Under the pieces are notes generated by a model that did no database searches, was not told where the DNA came from, and saw only the letters and a list, made by a program, of their open reading frames with translations. Shown one piece after another: positions 8,634 to 17,501 of a DNA stretch of 64,000 nt. The DNA is from Arthrobacter sp. Soc17.1.1.1 (lineage in GTDB: Bacteria > Actinomycetota > Actinomycetes > Actinomycetales > Micrococcaceae). Numbering within the stretch: position 1 is the stretch's first letter; every line of letters begins with the position of its first letter. The translations under genes were made by a program, and so were the position numbers. The DNA is taken from the NCBI RefSeq assembly GCF_036867195.1, contig NZ_JBAJII010000001.1, positions 3,224,001 through 3,288,000 of the forward strand, in the 5' to 3' direction.

Positions 8634-10610
8634 ATGGGGAAACTTCACCGCGCCACGTCCGTGCTGACCACCGCCGTTCTCGCACTGAGCCTTGCAGCAT
8701 GCACCGACGACCGTCCCACGGCCGAGGACGCCGCCCGCACGCTGGCCGAAGGGCTGGGCCGGCTCGACGTCGGTCAGTCCTCCTTCGGCTCCCTGGAATC
8801 GTCCGAGGTGACCGGCCGGCTCGCCGCGATCACGGAGGGCTTCGCACCCGGGGCGCCCCGGGTGACGGTGGCAGGCGTGGAGGAGACGGGCGAGGACAGC
8901 GCGAGAGCCACCCTCGACTACGTCTGGGACCTCGACGCCTCGGACTCCGACTGGACCTACAGCACCACGGCGGACCTGACGCGCGTGGAGGACGTGTGGC
9001 AGGCCGCGTGGGACCCGGCGGTGTTCGTCCCGAACCTCCTGCCGGAGGAGAAACTGACGCTGACGCGGGTGCCCGGCGACCGCGGTGACATCACCGGCGC
9101 GCGCGGCGAGGTGATCGTCACCCAGCGGCCCGTCATCAGGGTCGGGATCGACAAGACGCGCGTCCCCGCCGAGCAGCAGGCGGCGTCCGCCCGGGCCCTC
9201 GCGGCACTGCTCGAGGTGGATCCCGCGGACTACGAGCAGCAGGTCACGGGCGCCGGCGCCGAGGCCTTCGTCGTCGCCCTCGTGCTGCGCGACGACGCCA
9301 CCCGCACGGTGACCGACGCGCAGATCGACGCCGTCCCCGGCGCCCTGCGGCAGGCCGACACCCTCGAGCTCGCACCGACCCGCACCTTCGCCCGCGAACT
9401 GCTCGGCGGCGTCGGCGAGGCGACCGAGGAACTGGTGGAGCAGTCCGGCGGCGCCGTCACGGCCGGGGACGTCACCGGCCTCGGCGGCCTTCAGCTGCAG
9501 CACAACGCCCGGCTCGCCGGGACACCCGGCCTGGAGGTCAACGCGGCGCCCGTCGACGCCCCGGCCACACCGACGCAGCGGCTGTTCGCCAAGCCGCCCG
9601 TGGACGGGACGGACCTCGCGACCACGCTCGATCCCCGCCTGCAGAGCCTCGGCGAGCAGGTGCTCGCGGACGAGCCCTCGGCGTCGTCGATCGTGGCCAT
9701 CCGCCCCAGCACCGGCGAGATCCTCGCCGCCGCCAACGGCCCGGGCAGCGAGGGGCTGCAGACGGCGCTGCTCGGGCAGTACCCGCCGGGATCCACGTTC
9801 AAGGTGGCCACGAGCCTCGCACTCCTGCGGAAGGGCTTCACCCCCCAGACGCCCACCGACTGCGCCGAGGAGGTGACGGTGGACGGCCGGACGTTCAACA
9901 ACGCCAGCACCTACCCGTCCCGGTTCCTCGGCACCATCCCGCTGCTCGAGACCTTCGCGCAGTCCTGCAACACGGGGTTCATCTCCGCGCGGGACAGGAT
10001 CACCCAGGCCGATCTCGCCGGCGCAGCCACCGACCTGGGTATCGGCGTCGAGGCGAGCATCGGTACGCCCGCGTTCTTCGGTTCCGTACCCACCGAGGCG
10101 GAGGGCACGGCGCACGCCGCCGCCATGATCGGACAGGGCGAGGTCCTCGTCTCACCCCTCTCGCTCGCCACCATGGCCGCATCCGTCGGCGCCGGCTCAC
10201 GCGTCACGCCGACGCTCCTGGCACCCGGCGGGTCCACGGCCCCGGACCCCGGGTCCGAGGACGCCGCGGCGACGGCGGCACCCACCAGCGACGCCACGGC
10301 GTCGGCCACCGCCGAACCGGAGGCGGCACCGAGCGCCTTCACGGCCGCCGAGTCCACGATGCTGAAGACCCTCATGGCGGCCGTCGTCGCCCAGGGCGGC
10401 GCGCAGCTGCTGAAGGACGTACCGGGCGAGCCCGTCCTGGCCAAGACGGGCACCGCGGAGTTCGGCAGCGAGACCCCGCCCCGCACCCACGCGTGGGTGG
10501 TCGCCCTGCAGGGCGACCTCGCCGTCGCCGTCTTCGTCGAGGAGGGCGAGCTCGGCTCCACGTCCGGCGGTCCCCTCATGCAGGCGTTCCTCGCGGGAGC
10601 CGCCGCCTAA
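8634..10610 (+). CDS. Penicillin-binding transpeptidase lipoprotein (MecA_N/PBP2 type)
   Basis: Cell-wall DD-transpeptidase anchored outside the membrane. 658 aa: lipoprotein signal with lipobox LAAC; an NTF2-like MecA_N domain (about 30-140); a dimerisation region (150-290); a transpeptidase domain with SxxK = STFK (nucleophile Ser387), SxN = SCN (Ser444) and KTG (Lys604). All catalytic motifs are intact. A Thr/Ala-rich insert lies between SCN and KTG. CATAAT (8621-8626) ends 7 nt before ATG 8634, which suggests a leaderless mRNA; an in-frame ATG at 8625 is the alternative. MecA_N PBPs occur in susceptible Actinobacteria, so this is not by itself evidence of beta-lactam resistance. Confidence 0.93.
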   Translation: MGKLHRATSVLTTAVLALSLAACTDDRPTAEDAARTLAEGLGRLDVGQSSFGSLESSEVTGRLAAITEGFAPGAPRVTVAGVEETGEDSARATLDYVWDLDASDSDWTYSTTADLTRVEDVWQAAWDPAVFVPNLLPEEKLTLTRVPGDRGDITGARGEVIVTQRPVIRVGIDKTRVPAEQQAASARALAALLEVDPADYEQQVTGAGAEAFVVALVLRDDATRTVTDAQIDAVPGALRQADTLELAPTRTFARELLGGVGEATEELVEQSGGAVTAGDVTGLGGLQLQHNARLAGTPGLEVNAAPVDAPATPTQRLFAKPPVDGTDLATTLDPRLQSLGEQVLADEPSASSIVAIRPSTGEILAAANGPGSEGLQTALLGQYPPGSTFKVATSLALLRKGFTPQTPTDCAEEVTVDGRTFNNASTYPSRFLGTIPLLETFAQSCNTGFISARDRITQADLAGAATDLGIGVEASIGTPAFFGSVPTEAEGTAHAAAMIGQGEVLVSPLSLATMAASVGAGSRVTPTLLAPGGSTAPDPGSEDAAATAAPTSDATASATAEPEAAPSAFTAAESTMLKTLMAAVVAQGGAQLLKDVPGEPVLAKTGTAEFGSETPPRTHAWVVALQGDLAVAVFVEEGELGSTSGGPLMQAFLAGAAA

Positions 10611-10698
10611 CAGCCACCGGCCCGCCGCGGAGGCCGGGCCGTCCACTTCGACGACATGGGGGGTCGGATCAGCACAGTGAACGCAGTAGCTTGATCAT

Positions 10699-10725
10699 CC
10701 CCCGGCGCCACACGTGCGCCGGGGG
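10699..10725. terminator. Stem-loop between the PBP and SPFH genes
   Basis: CCCCCGGCGC pairs with GCGCCGGGGG (10 bp, 7-nt loop), 90 bp after the PBP stop and 30 bp before the next start. It could terminate the PBP transcript or sit in the SPFH leader. Confidence 0.5.
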
Positions 10726-10754
10726 CCATTCGAAGACCGTTGAAAGGGTCGCAA

Positions 10755-12242
10755 GTGGATCTCACGTTCATCCCGCTCATCATCGGCGCGGTGGTGTTGC
10801 TCGTCGCCATCGTCGTCGCCGTCGTGCTCGCCCGCATGGCGCTGCACATCGCCAGCCCGGACCAGGCGCTCATCATCTCGTCCAAGGACAGCAAGGGGCA
10901 GCCGGACCCCGACAGCCAGCGCGTCGTCTTCGGCCGCATCTTCATCAACCCGTTCTCGCAGCGCGCCTACCCGCTGTCCCTCGCCTCACGCCAGGTGTCC
11001 CTGCGCATCGAGGGCATCTCCAAGAACGGCATCAAGCTCCACCTGACCGGCGTGGCCCAGGTGAAGGTGGGCGGGGACGCCGACGCCGTCCGCAAGGCGG
11101 CCCAGCGCTTCCTCAACCAGCAGGACGCCATCGACCACTACACCCAGGAGACCCTCTCGGGCTCACTGCGCTCCATCGTGGGAACCCTGACGGTCGAATC
11201 GATCATCCGGGACCGCGCCACCTTCGCCAAGAGCGTGAAGGAGGAGGCGGAGCACTCGATGCACAACCAGGGCCTGGAGATCGACACCTTCCAGATCCAG
11301 TCCGTCGACGACGACTCCGGCTACCTGAAGAACCTCGGCCGGCCCGAGGCGGCACTGGCGGAACGCAACGCGAAGATCGCCGAGGCCCGGTCCATGCAGG
11401 AGTCCGAGCAGGCACGCGCCCTGTCCGACGAGCAGGTGGCCCTCGCGCAGCAGCAGCTGATCATCCGGCGCGCGGAGCTGAAGGAGGAGGCGGACGCACG
11501 CCAGGCGCGTGCCGACGCCTCGGGCCCGCTCGCGCAGGCGGAACAGCAGGAGCAGGTCATCATGCGGGAGCAGCAGGTCGCCCAGCGGCGCGCCGAACTC
11601 CGCGAGCGCGAGCTCGACACCGAGGTGCGCAAGCCCGCCGACGCCGAGAAGTACCGCCTCATCCAGCAGGCGGACGCGAAGCTCGAGGAACGCCGTCGTG
11701 CGTCCGAGGCCAGCGAGATCGAGGCCCGCGTCGACCTCTCACGGCGCAAGCTCGTCGCCGAGGGTGACCGCGTGGCGGCCGAGGCGGATGCCGCGGCCAA
11801 CACCGCCCGCGGCACCGCCGAGGCGGCGATCAACGAGGCCAGGGGCCGTGCGGACGCCGCCGTCATCGCGTCCCGCGGTGAGGCGGAGGCCGGGTCCACG
11901 GAGGCCCGCGGCAAGGCCGAGGCCGCCGGCATCGCAGCCCAGGCGGAGGCCTACGAGAAGTTCAACCAGGCCGCCATCCTGTCGAAGGTCCTCGAGGTCC
12001 TCCCCGCGATGGCCCGCGAGATCGCAGCCCCCATGTCCGCGATCGACACCATGACCGTGGTCTCGAACGATGGTGCGAGCCAGCTCAGCAAGAACGTCTC
12101 GAGCGGCGTCCACCAGACCACCCAGCTGGTCAAGGACACCACGGGACTCGACATCATCGCGCTCCTCGGCGACCTGATGAAGAACACCGAGAAGGTCGGG
12201 CTGAACGGCTCGAGCAGGTCCGGCGCCGACGACGGCTCCTAG
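10755..12242 (+). CDS. SPFH/flotillin family membrane protein
   Basis: 495 aa. An N-terminal membrane helix (FIPLIIGAVVLLVAIVVAVV) is followed by an SPFH/Band-7 domain (about 30-210) and a long Ala/Glu/Arg-rich coiled coil (about 210-420) with heptad-like AEAA and ARGxAEA repeats, the flotillin layout. Flotillins form large membrane scaffolds. The coiled coil, TM position and length fit YuaG/FloT-like proteins. The start is GTG 10755: AAAGGG ends 6 nt before it and the TM helix begins at once, whereas the in-frame TTG at 10740 would overlap the ribosome site. No NfeD partner is adjacent, which is atypical. Confidence 0.9.
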   Translation: MDLTFIPLIIGAVVLLVAIVVAVVLARMALHIASPDQALIISSKDSKGQPDPDSQRVVFGRIFINPFSQRAYPLSLASRQVSLRIEGISKNGIKLHLTGVAQVKVGGDADAVRKAAQRFLNQQDAIDHYTQETLSGSLRSIVGTLTVESIIRDRATFAKSVKEEAEHSMHNQGLEIDTFQIQSVDDDSGYLKNLGRPEAALAERNAKIAEARSMQESEQARALSDEQVALAQQQLIIRRAELKEEADARQARADASGPLAQAEQQEQVIMREQQVAQRRAELRERELDTEVRKPADAEKYRLIQQADAKLEERRRASEASEIEARVDLSRRKLVAEGDRVAAEADAAANTARGTAEAAINEARGRADAAVIASRGEAEAGSTEARGKAEAAGIAAQAEAYEKFNQAAILSKVLEVLPAMAREIAAPMSAIDTMTVVSNDGASQLSKNVSSGVHQTTQLVKDTTGLDIIALLGDLMKNTEKVGLNGSSRSGADDGS

Positions 12243-12254
12243 CCCTCCACGGAC

Positions 12255-12294
12255 GGAAAGGGCCGTCACCGCCTCGGCGGTGACGGCCCTTTCC
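12255..12294. terminator. Very strong stem-loop terminator after the SPFH gene
   Basis: 19-bp perfect inverted repeat starting GGAAAGGGCCGTCACCGCC, with the arms separated by only 2 nt. It lies 12 bp after the stop. Confidence 0.88.
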
Positions 12295-12326
12295 GCTGCC
12301 CGGCGCCCTGGCTGCGCCGCGCCCCC

Positions 12327-12355
12327 TTCCCAAAACCGGTGACGCCCCCTACAGT
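12327..12355 (+). promoter_or_regulatory. Probable promoter of the agmatine operon
   Basis: TTCCCA (12327-12332) and TACAGT (12350-12355) with a 17-bp spacer. The operator lies at about +4 to +22. Confidence 0.5.
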
Positions 12356-12364
12356 GATCCGAGT

Positions 12365-12383
12365 AAATGAATGCCATTCATTT
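12365..12383. promoter_or_regulatory. Perfect 19-bp operator palindrome
   Basis: AAATGAATG-C-CATTCATTT, a 9-bp perfect inverted repeat around one base, AT-rich in a GC-rich setting, just downstream of the predicted -10. The form is typical of TetR-family operators. No TetR gene is in the window, so the regulator is elsewhere. Confidence 0.75.
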
Positions 12384-12494
12384 TGAGGTGCGGGTCACGC
12401 CCGCCCGCGGTCGGACATCCCTCCGGCCGCACCCGCCCCGGTGGACGACGTCGATGACGCGATGCGTCCACCCTCCTGAGGAAGGCCGACCACC

Positions 12495-14045
12495 GTGCCC
12501 ATATCGCCCAGCCAGACCGCGACCTCGGGGGCCGGCTCCGCCGGCGGGACGGGGACCTCCCCGAAGGGACTCGCCCGCGGCCAGCTCGGACTGCTCGCCA
12601 TCGTCATCATCGGCATCTCGACGATCGCGCCCGCCTATGTCCTGACCAGCACGCTGGGCCTCACGGTCGCCGAGATCGGCGTCCACCTGCCCGCCATCTT
12701 CCTCGTCGGGTTCATCCCCATGTTCCTCGTCGCCCTCGCCTACAAGGAACTCAACGCCGACTCACCGGACAGCGGGACCACCTTCACCTGGGTCACGAAG
12801 GCCTTCGGTCCCTTCGTGGGATGGATGGGCGGCTGGGGACTGCTCGCCGCGAACATCATCGTCCTGTCCAACCTGGCCGGCGTGGCCGTCGACTTCTTCT
12901 ACCTGTTCCTCGGACAACTCACCGGCGACCCCTCGATCGCCGACCTGACGGCGAACAAGGCCGTCAACATCGTCACCTGCCTGATCTTCATGGGGGCAGC
13001 GGTCTGGGTGTCCTGCCGGGGCATCCGCACCACGCGCACGGTGCAGTACGTCCTCGTCGGCTTCCAGCTGCTCGTCCTCGCCTGGTACACCGTCCAGGCC
13101 TTCGCACGGATCGCGGCCGGTGGCGCCTCCGGCCCCGCCTTCAGCTGGGAGTGGTTCAACCCCCTGGGCATCGAGAGCTTCTCCGCCTTCGCCGCCGGCC
13201 TGTCGCTGTCCATCTTCGCGTTCTGGGGCTGGGACGTCTGCCTCACCGTGAGCGAGGAAGCCACCGACGGACGCCGGACGTCCGGGCTGGCCGCCACCGT
13301 CGCGGCGGTCGCCATCCTCGTGATCTACCTCCTCGGGTCCATCGCGACCGTGATGTTCGCAGGCCTCGGTGACACCGGCATCGGACTGAACAACCCGGAC
13401 AACTCCGAGAACGTGTTCACCTCGCTCGCCGCCCCCGTGATGGGCCCGTTCGCGATCCTCCTGTCGCTGGCCGTCCTCTCGAGCTGCGGCGCGTCGCTGC
13501 AGTCGACCTTCGTCTCGCCCGCCCGCACGCTCCTCGCCATGGGCTACTACCGAGCCCTACCGGGCCGGTTCGCGCGCGTCAGCACCCGCTTCAACTCGCC
13601 GGTCTACGCGACGGTCTTCTCCGGGGTCGTCTCGGCCGCCTTCTACGTCCTGATGCGCCTGATCAGCGAGAACGTCCTCAACGACACCATCCAGGCGCTC
13701 GGCCTGATGATCTGCTTCTACTACGGGCTGACCGCCCTCGCCTGCGTCTGGTACTTCAGGGACTCGCTGTTGAGCAGCCCCCGGAACATGGTCTACCGGC
13801 TCTGTGCGCCGCTCCTCGGCGGGATCGGGCTGATCGTCGTCTTCCTCCAGACCGCCGTGGACAGCTGGGACCCCGCTTTCGGCAGCGGATCCGAGCTCTT
13901 CGGCATCGGCCTCGTCTTCGTGATCGGCATCGGCATCCTCGTGGCCGGCGCCGTCGTCATGCTCGTCGTCCACCGGCGCAGCCCCGACTTCTTCCACGGC
14001 CGGACACTCACCAGGGACTCGTCGTCGCTCGTCCTCGACGACTGA
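12495..14045 (+). CDS. APC-superfamily amino acid/polyamine permease
   Basis: Integral membrane importer, 516 aa with about 12 predicted helices after a Gly/Ser-rich N-terminus of 25 residues. The first helix carries the APC signature (GISTIAPAYVLTSTLGL), and FTWVTKAFGPFVGWMGGW and FWGWDVCLTVSEE are also family-typical. Start GTG 12495 has GAGGAAGG upstream. It is 82 bp ahead of agmatine deiminase on the same strand, so the likely cargo is agmatine, putrescine or a related amine; the sequence does not prove it. Predicted repression through the 19-bp palindrome. Confidence 0.88.
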   Translation: MPISPSQTATSGAGSAGGTGTSPKGLARGQLGLLAIVIIGISTIAPAYVLTSTLGLTVAEIGVHLPAIFLVGFIPMFLVALAYKELNADSPDSGTTFTWVTKAFGPFVGWMGGWGLLAANIIVLSNLAGVAVDFFYLFLGQLTGDPSIADLTANKAVNIVTCLIFMGAAVWVSCRGIRTTRTVQYVLVGFQLLVLAWYTVQAFARIAAGGASGPAFSWEWFNPLGIESFSAFAAGLSLSIFAFWGWDVCLTVSEEATDGRRTSGLAATVAAVAILVIYLLGSIATVMFAGLGDTGIGLNNPDNSENVFTSLAAPVMGPFAILLSLAVLSSCGASLQSTFVSPARTLLAMGYYRALPGRFARVSTRFNSPVYATVFSGVVSAAFYVLMRLISENVLNDTIQALGLMICFYYGLTALACVWYFRDSLLSSPRNMVYRLCAPLLGGIGLIVVFLQTAVDSWDPAFGSGSELFGIGLVFVIGIGILVAGAVVMLVVHRRSPDFFHGRTLTRDSSSLVLDD

Positions 14046-14127
14046 GCGCCTGCCGGTGGCCTCCGGCTCCGGCACTCCCCCGATCCAGCATGCTCCGATC
14101 CAGCACTCCCGATCCAGAAGGACTCCA

Positions 14128-15243
14128 GTGAACACCCGACACCACGACGACGCACCCACCCTTCCGGCGGAAGCGTCCCCCGGACGAGCGATGCCCACGG
14201 GACTCCAGAGGATGCCCGCGGAGTGGGAGCCCCACGACCGCACGTGGATGGCCTTCCCCCCGGCCAATGACACCTTCGGCTCCGACGGAAGCGGGACCCT
14301 CGCCCGGGCGCGGAACGCCTGGGTGCGCGTCGCGCAGGTCGTCGCCCGCCACGAGCCGGTGACGGTCCTGGCCGATCCCGCCGACACCGAGGCGGCCGCC
14401 GCACTCCTCGGAGGGGGCATCACGGTCGAACCGGTGCCGCTGGACGATGCGTGGCTGCGTGACTCCGGACCCACGTTCGTCCAGGGCCAGGACGGCGCGG
14501 TCGCCGGCGTCGACTGGCTGTTCAACGGGTGGGGTGCCCAGCACTGGGCGGCCTGGTCCAGGGACCGGCACGTGGGACGCGCGGTGGCGGATCTGGCCGG
14601 GGTGCAGGTCCTCGGGAGCGGACTCGTCAACGAGGGCGGCGGTTTCCACGTGGACGGACGCGGCACCGTCCTGCTGACGGAGACCGTCCAGCTCGATCCT
14701 GGCCGCAATCCCGGGGCCACCCGGGAGTCCGTCGAGACCGAGATCCACGCCCGGCTCGGCACCCGCCACGCCGTCTGGCTCCCCCGGGGCCTCACGCGGG
14801 ACTACGGGGAGTTCGGCACCCGCGGGCATGTCGACATCGTCGCCGCCTTCACCCCGGCGGGCTCGCTCCTCGTCCACCGGCAGGACGACCCGGGGCATCC
14901 GGACCACGGGGTGACCCGCGAGATCAGGGCCGTCCTGGCGTCCTCCACGGACGCCGACGGCCGCCCGCTGCCGATCATCGACGTGCCGGCCCCGACGGTC
15001 ACCCACGACGACGACGGGATCGTCGACTGGTCCTACCTCAACCACTACGTCGCGAACGACGTGGTGGTGCTCTGCGCCTTCGACGACCCGAACGACGCCG
15101 TGGCCGCGGGGATCCTGCAGGACGCGTATCCCGGCCGCACCGTCGAGCTCGTCGATGCGCGCGACATCTTCGCCTTCGGCGGCGGCATCCACTGCATCAC
15201 GCAGCAGCAGCCGGCCCCGCGCCGTGCGGGCGGCGGTCTCTGA
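14128..15243 (+). CDS. aguA: Agmatine deiminase (agmatine iminohydrolase)
   Basis: Cytoplasmic enzyme converting agmatine to N-carbamoylputrescine and ammonia, the first step of arginine-derived polyamine breakdown or synthesis. 371 aa, guanidino-group hydrolase (PAD) fold. Visible motifs: MPAEWEPHDRTWMAFP, WLRDSGPTF, NEGGGFHVDG and the C-terminal GGGIHCITQQQP with catalytic Cys356. The GTG at 14128 is preferred: AGAAGGA lies just before it and the protein reaches the conserved MPAEWEPH start after 30 residues; the in-frame GTG at 14056 sits only 11 bp after the permease stop without a ribosome site. It overlaps the amidase start by one base (TGATG), so the two are translationally coupled. 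Confidence 0.94.
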   Translation: MNTRHHDDAPTLPAEASPGRAMPTGLQRMPAEWEPHDRTWMAFPPANDTFGSDGSGTLARARNAWVRVAQVVARHEPVTVLADPADTEAAAALLGGGITVEPVPLDDAWLRDSGPTFVQGQDGAVAGVDWLFNGWGAQHWAAWSRDRHVGRAVADLAGVQVLGSGLVNEGGGFHVDGRGTVLLTETVQLDPGRNPGATRESVETEIHARLGTRHAVWLPRGLTRDYGEFGTRGHVDIVAAFTPAGSLLVHRQDDPGHPDHGVTREIRAVLASSTDADGRPLPIIDVPAPTVTHDDDGIVDWSYLNHYVANDVVVLCAFDDPNDAVAAGILQDAYPGRTVELVDARDIFAFGGGIHCITQQQPAPRRAGGGL

Positions 15244-17003
15244 TGGGCTTCGACGTGGTGGAGGCGACCGTCGCGGCGTCGAGGGAGGCCCTGCGCACGG
15301 GCGCGATGACGAGCGAGCAGCTCGTCACCGAGTACCTCCGGCGCATCGAGGCGTTCGACCGGGGCGGACCCCGCCTGAACTCCGTCGTCGTGCTCAATCC
15401 CGATGCACTGGACGAGGCGCGCGCGTCGGACCGCCGTCGTGCAGCCGGGCGGGTGCTGGGCCCGCTCGACGGCATCCCCTACACGGCGAAGAACAGCTAC
15501 AAGGTCGAGGGCCTCACCGTCGCGGCCGGGTCGCCCGCCTTCCGTGATCTGGTGGCCCGGCAGGACGCCTTCACCATCGGGCGCCTGCGCGGTGCCGGGG
15601 CGGTCCTGATCGGCCTCACGAACATGCCGCCCATGGCCAACGGCGGCATGCAGCGCGGGCTCTACGGCCGCGCCGAGAGCCCCTACAACGCCGACTACCT
15701 CACGGCAGCGTTCGCCTCCGGCTCCTCGAACGGGTCGGGGACCGCGACGGCCGCGAGCTTCGCCGCCTTCGGCCTCGCCGAGGAGACGTGGTCCTCGGGC
15801 CGGGCACCCGCCTCCAACAACGGACTGTGCGCCTACACGCCGTCCCGCGGGGTCATCTCCGTGCGCGGCAACTGGCCCCTGGTCCCCACCATGGACGTGG
15901 TGGTGCCGCATGCCCGCACCATGGCGGACCTCCTCGAGGTCCTGGACGTCGTCGTCGCGGACGACACCGAGACGCGCGGCGACTTCTGGAGGATGCAGCC
16001 CTGGCTCCCCATCCCCCCGGCGTCGGCGCTCCGGCCCGCTTCCTACACCGCCCTCCACCCGGACGGGGTCAGCGAGGCGCGCCGGGTCCTCGCCGGCAGG
16101 CGCCTGGGCGTCCCCCGCATGTACATCAACGCCGACCCGGACGCCGGGACCGGCGACGCGCCGGGTATCGGCGGGCCGACCGGCCGGCGCATCGCCACCC
16201 GCCCGTCCGTCATCGCGCTCTGGGAGGCGGCCCGCCGCGACCTGGAGGATGCGGGGGCGATCGTGGTCGAGGTCGACTTCCCCGTCGTCTCCAACTACGA
16301 GGGCGACCGCCCGGAAGCACCGACCATCTCCACGCGCGGCCTCGTGAGCCGGGACTTCCTGCGCCGGGAGATCACGGACCTGTCCTCATGGGCATGGCAC
16401 GACTTCCTGCAGGCCAACGGCGATCCCGCGCTCTCCAGCCTCGCCGACGTCGACGGCTCGACGATCTTCCCCCCACCGGAGGGAGCCCTCCCCGACCGCT
16501 ATCACGGCTTCGACGACGACATCACCGGCTACCCGGCGCATCTGCGCGAGAACGCCATCAGCGCCCTGACGGACATCCCGCACCTCGAGGAAGGACTCCG
16601 GGGACTCGAGGAGACGCGGCGGCTGGACCTCGACCACTGGATGGAACGGCACGGACTCGACGCCGTGGTCTTCCCGGCGGCCGCGGACATCGCCCCGGCC
16701 GACAGCGACCGGGACCCCGCGTCGGCGGACATCGCCTGGCGCAACGGGGTCTGGGTCTCCAACGGCAACCTGGTGCCGCGGCACCTGGGCATCCCGACGG
16801 TCACCGTACCCATGGGACTGCTCGAGGACCTGCGGATGCCGGTGGGCCTGACCTTCGCGGGGCCCGCCTACGCCGACACGAGCCTGCTCGAACTGGCGGC
16901 CGCGTTCGAACGCATCGGGGCGTCCCGGCGCGTCACACCGCCCCGGACGCCGCGTCTGGCACCATCAGCCGATGCCGGCCGGCCCGGCGGGCTTCAGCGG
17001 TAG
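15243..17003 (+). CDS. Amidase signature family hydrolase, coupled to agmatine deiminase
   Basis: 586-aa amidase-signature enzyme. The Lys-cisSer-Ser triad is complete with correct spacing: Lys83 (YTAKNSY), Ser161 (first Ser of GSSNGSGTA) and Ser185 (WSSGRAP). The nucleophile loop is divergent: WSSGR replaces GGSIR. The ATG at 15243 shares a base with the aguA stop. In this operon the expected next enzyme is N-carbamoylputrescine amidohydrolase (AguB, nitrilase fold), which is absent; this protein could do that hydrolysis, releasing putrescine, CO2 and ammonia. That is inference from context only. A general amide or allophanate-type substrate is the alternative. The last 10 bp overlap the convergent yccF-like gene. 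Confidence 0.88.
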   Translation: MGFDVVEATVAASREALRTGAMTSEQLVTEYLRRIEAFDRGGPRLNSVVVLNPDALDEARASDRRRAAGRVLGPLDGIPYTAKNSYKVEGLTVAAGSPAFRDLVARQDAFTIGRLRGAGAVLIGLTNMPPMANGGMQRGLYGRAESPYNADYLTAAFASGSSNGSGTATAASFAAFGLAEETWSSGRAPASNNGLCAYTPSRGVISVRGNWPLVPTMDVVVPHARTMADLLEVLDVVVADDTETRGDFWRMQPWLPIPPASALRPASYTALHPDGVSEARRVLAGRRLGVPRMYINADPDAGTGDAPGIGGPTGRRIATRPSVIALWEAARRDLEDAGAIVVEVDFPVVSNYEGDRPEAPTISTRGLVSRDFLRREITDLSSWAWHDFLQANGDPALSSLADVDGSTIFPPPEGALPDRYHGFDDDITGYPAHLRENAISALTDIPHLEEGLRGLEETRRLDLDHWMERHGLDAVVFPAAADIAPADSDRDPASADIAWRNGVWVSNGNLVPRHLGIPTVTVPMGLLEDLRMPVGLTFAGPAYADTSLLELAAAFERIGASRRVTPPRTPRLAPSADAGRPGGLQR

Positions 17004-17395
17004 GTGGGCAGGTAGGTGCCCGACGACGGCACGATCACCTTGCCGAGCGGTGCCAGCGAGACCGGGATGAGCTTGAGGTTGGCGAGCCCCAGCGGGATGC
17101 CGATGATGCTGACGAACATCGGGATGGCCGTGAGCACGTGCCCGATGGCGATCCAGATCCCGGCCACGAGCAGCCAGATGACGTTCCCCACCGCGGTGAA
17201 GCCGTTCGAGGGCCCGCCCCGGTTCACGACCGTCTGGCCGAAGGGCCACAGCGCGTAGATGCCGATCCTGAACGAGGCCACACCGAACGGGATGGTCACG
17301 ATCAGCAGGCAGCAGATGATCCCTGCCGCGAAGTAGCCGAGGGCGAGCCAGATGCCGCCGAACAGCAGCCAGATGACGTTCAGGAGTGTGCTCAT
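16994..17395 (-). CDS. YccF domain-containing inner membrane protein
   Basis: 133 aa made of two YccF repeats. Each has an N-x-I-W-L-L-x-x-G-I-W-x-A hydrophobic segment and a second helix ending IPFGVASFRIG or IPLGLANLKLIP. About four membrane helices. The family is of unknown function, found widely in bacteria. Start ATG 17393-17395 opens directly with the first repeat. It lies downstream of the helicase gene on the same strand, but a strong terminator separates them. Confidence 0.88.
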   Translation of the reverse strand: MSTLLNVIWLLFGGIWLALGYFAAGIICCLLIVTIPFGVASFRIGIYALWPFGQTVVNRGGPSNGFTAVGNVIWLLVAGIWIAIGHVLTAIPMFVSIIGIPLGLANLKLIPVSLAPLGKVIVPSSGTYLPTYR

Positions 17396-17441
17396 GCGCC
17401 CATTGTTCCGCACACGCCCCGGCGGCGCACCACCCCGACGG

Positions 17442-17481
17442 ACGGAAGGACCCCTACCCGGGCGGGCAGGGGTCCTTCCGT
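17442..17481. terminator. Terminator downstream of the DEAD-box helicase gene
   Basis: 14-bp perfect stem (ACGGAAGGACCCCT and complement) with a 12-nt loop, 21 bp past the helicase stop in the minus direction. Confidence 0.85.
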
Positions 17482-17501
17482 TCATGCGGGGAACCGGCGG
17501 G

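Noticed and set aside
8634..10610. A beta-lactam resistance gene reading of the MecA_N-type PBP
   Set aside because: MecA_N domains occur in many housekeeping PBPs of Actinobacteria, and no linked regulator or beta-lactamase is present.
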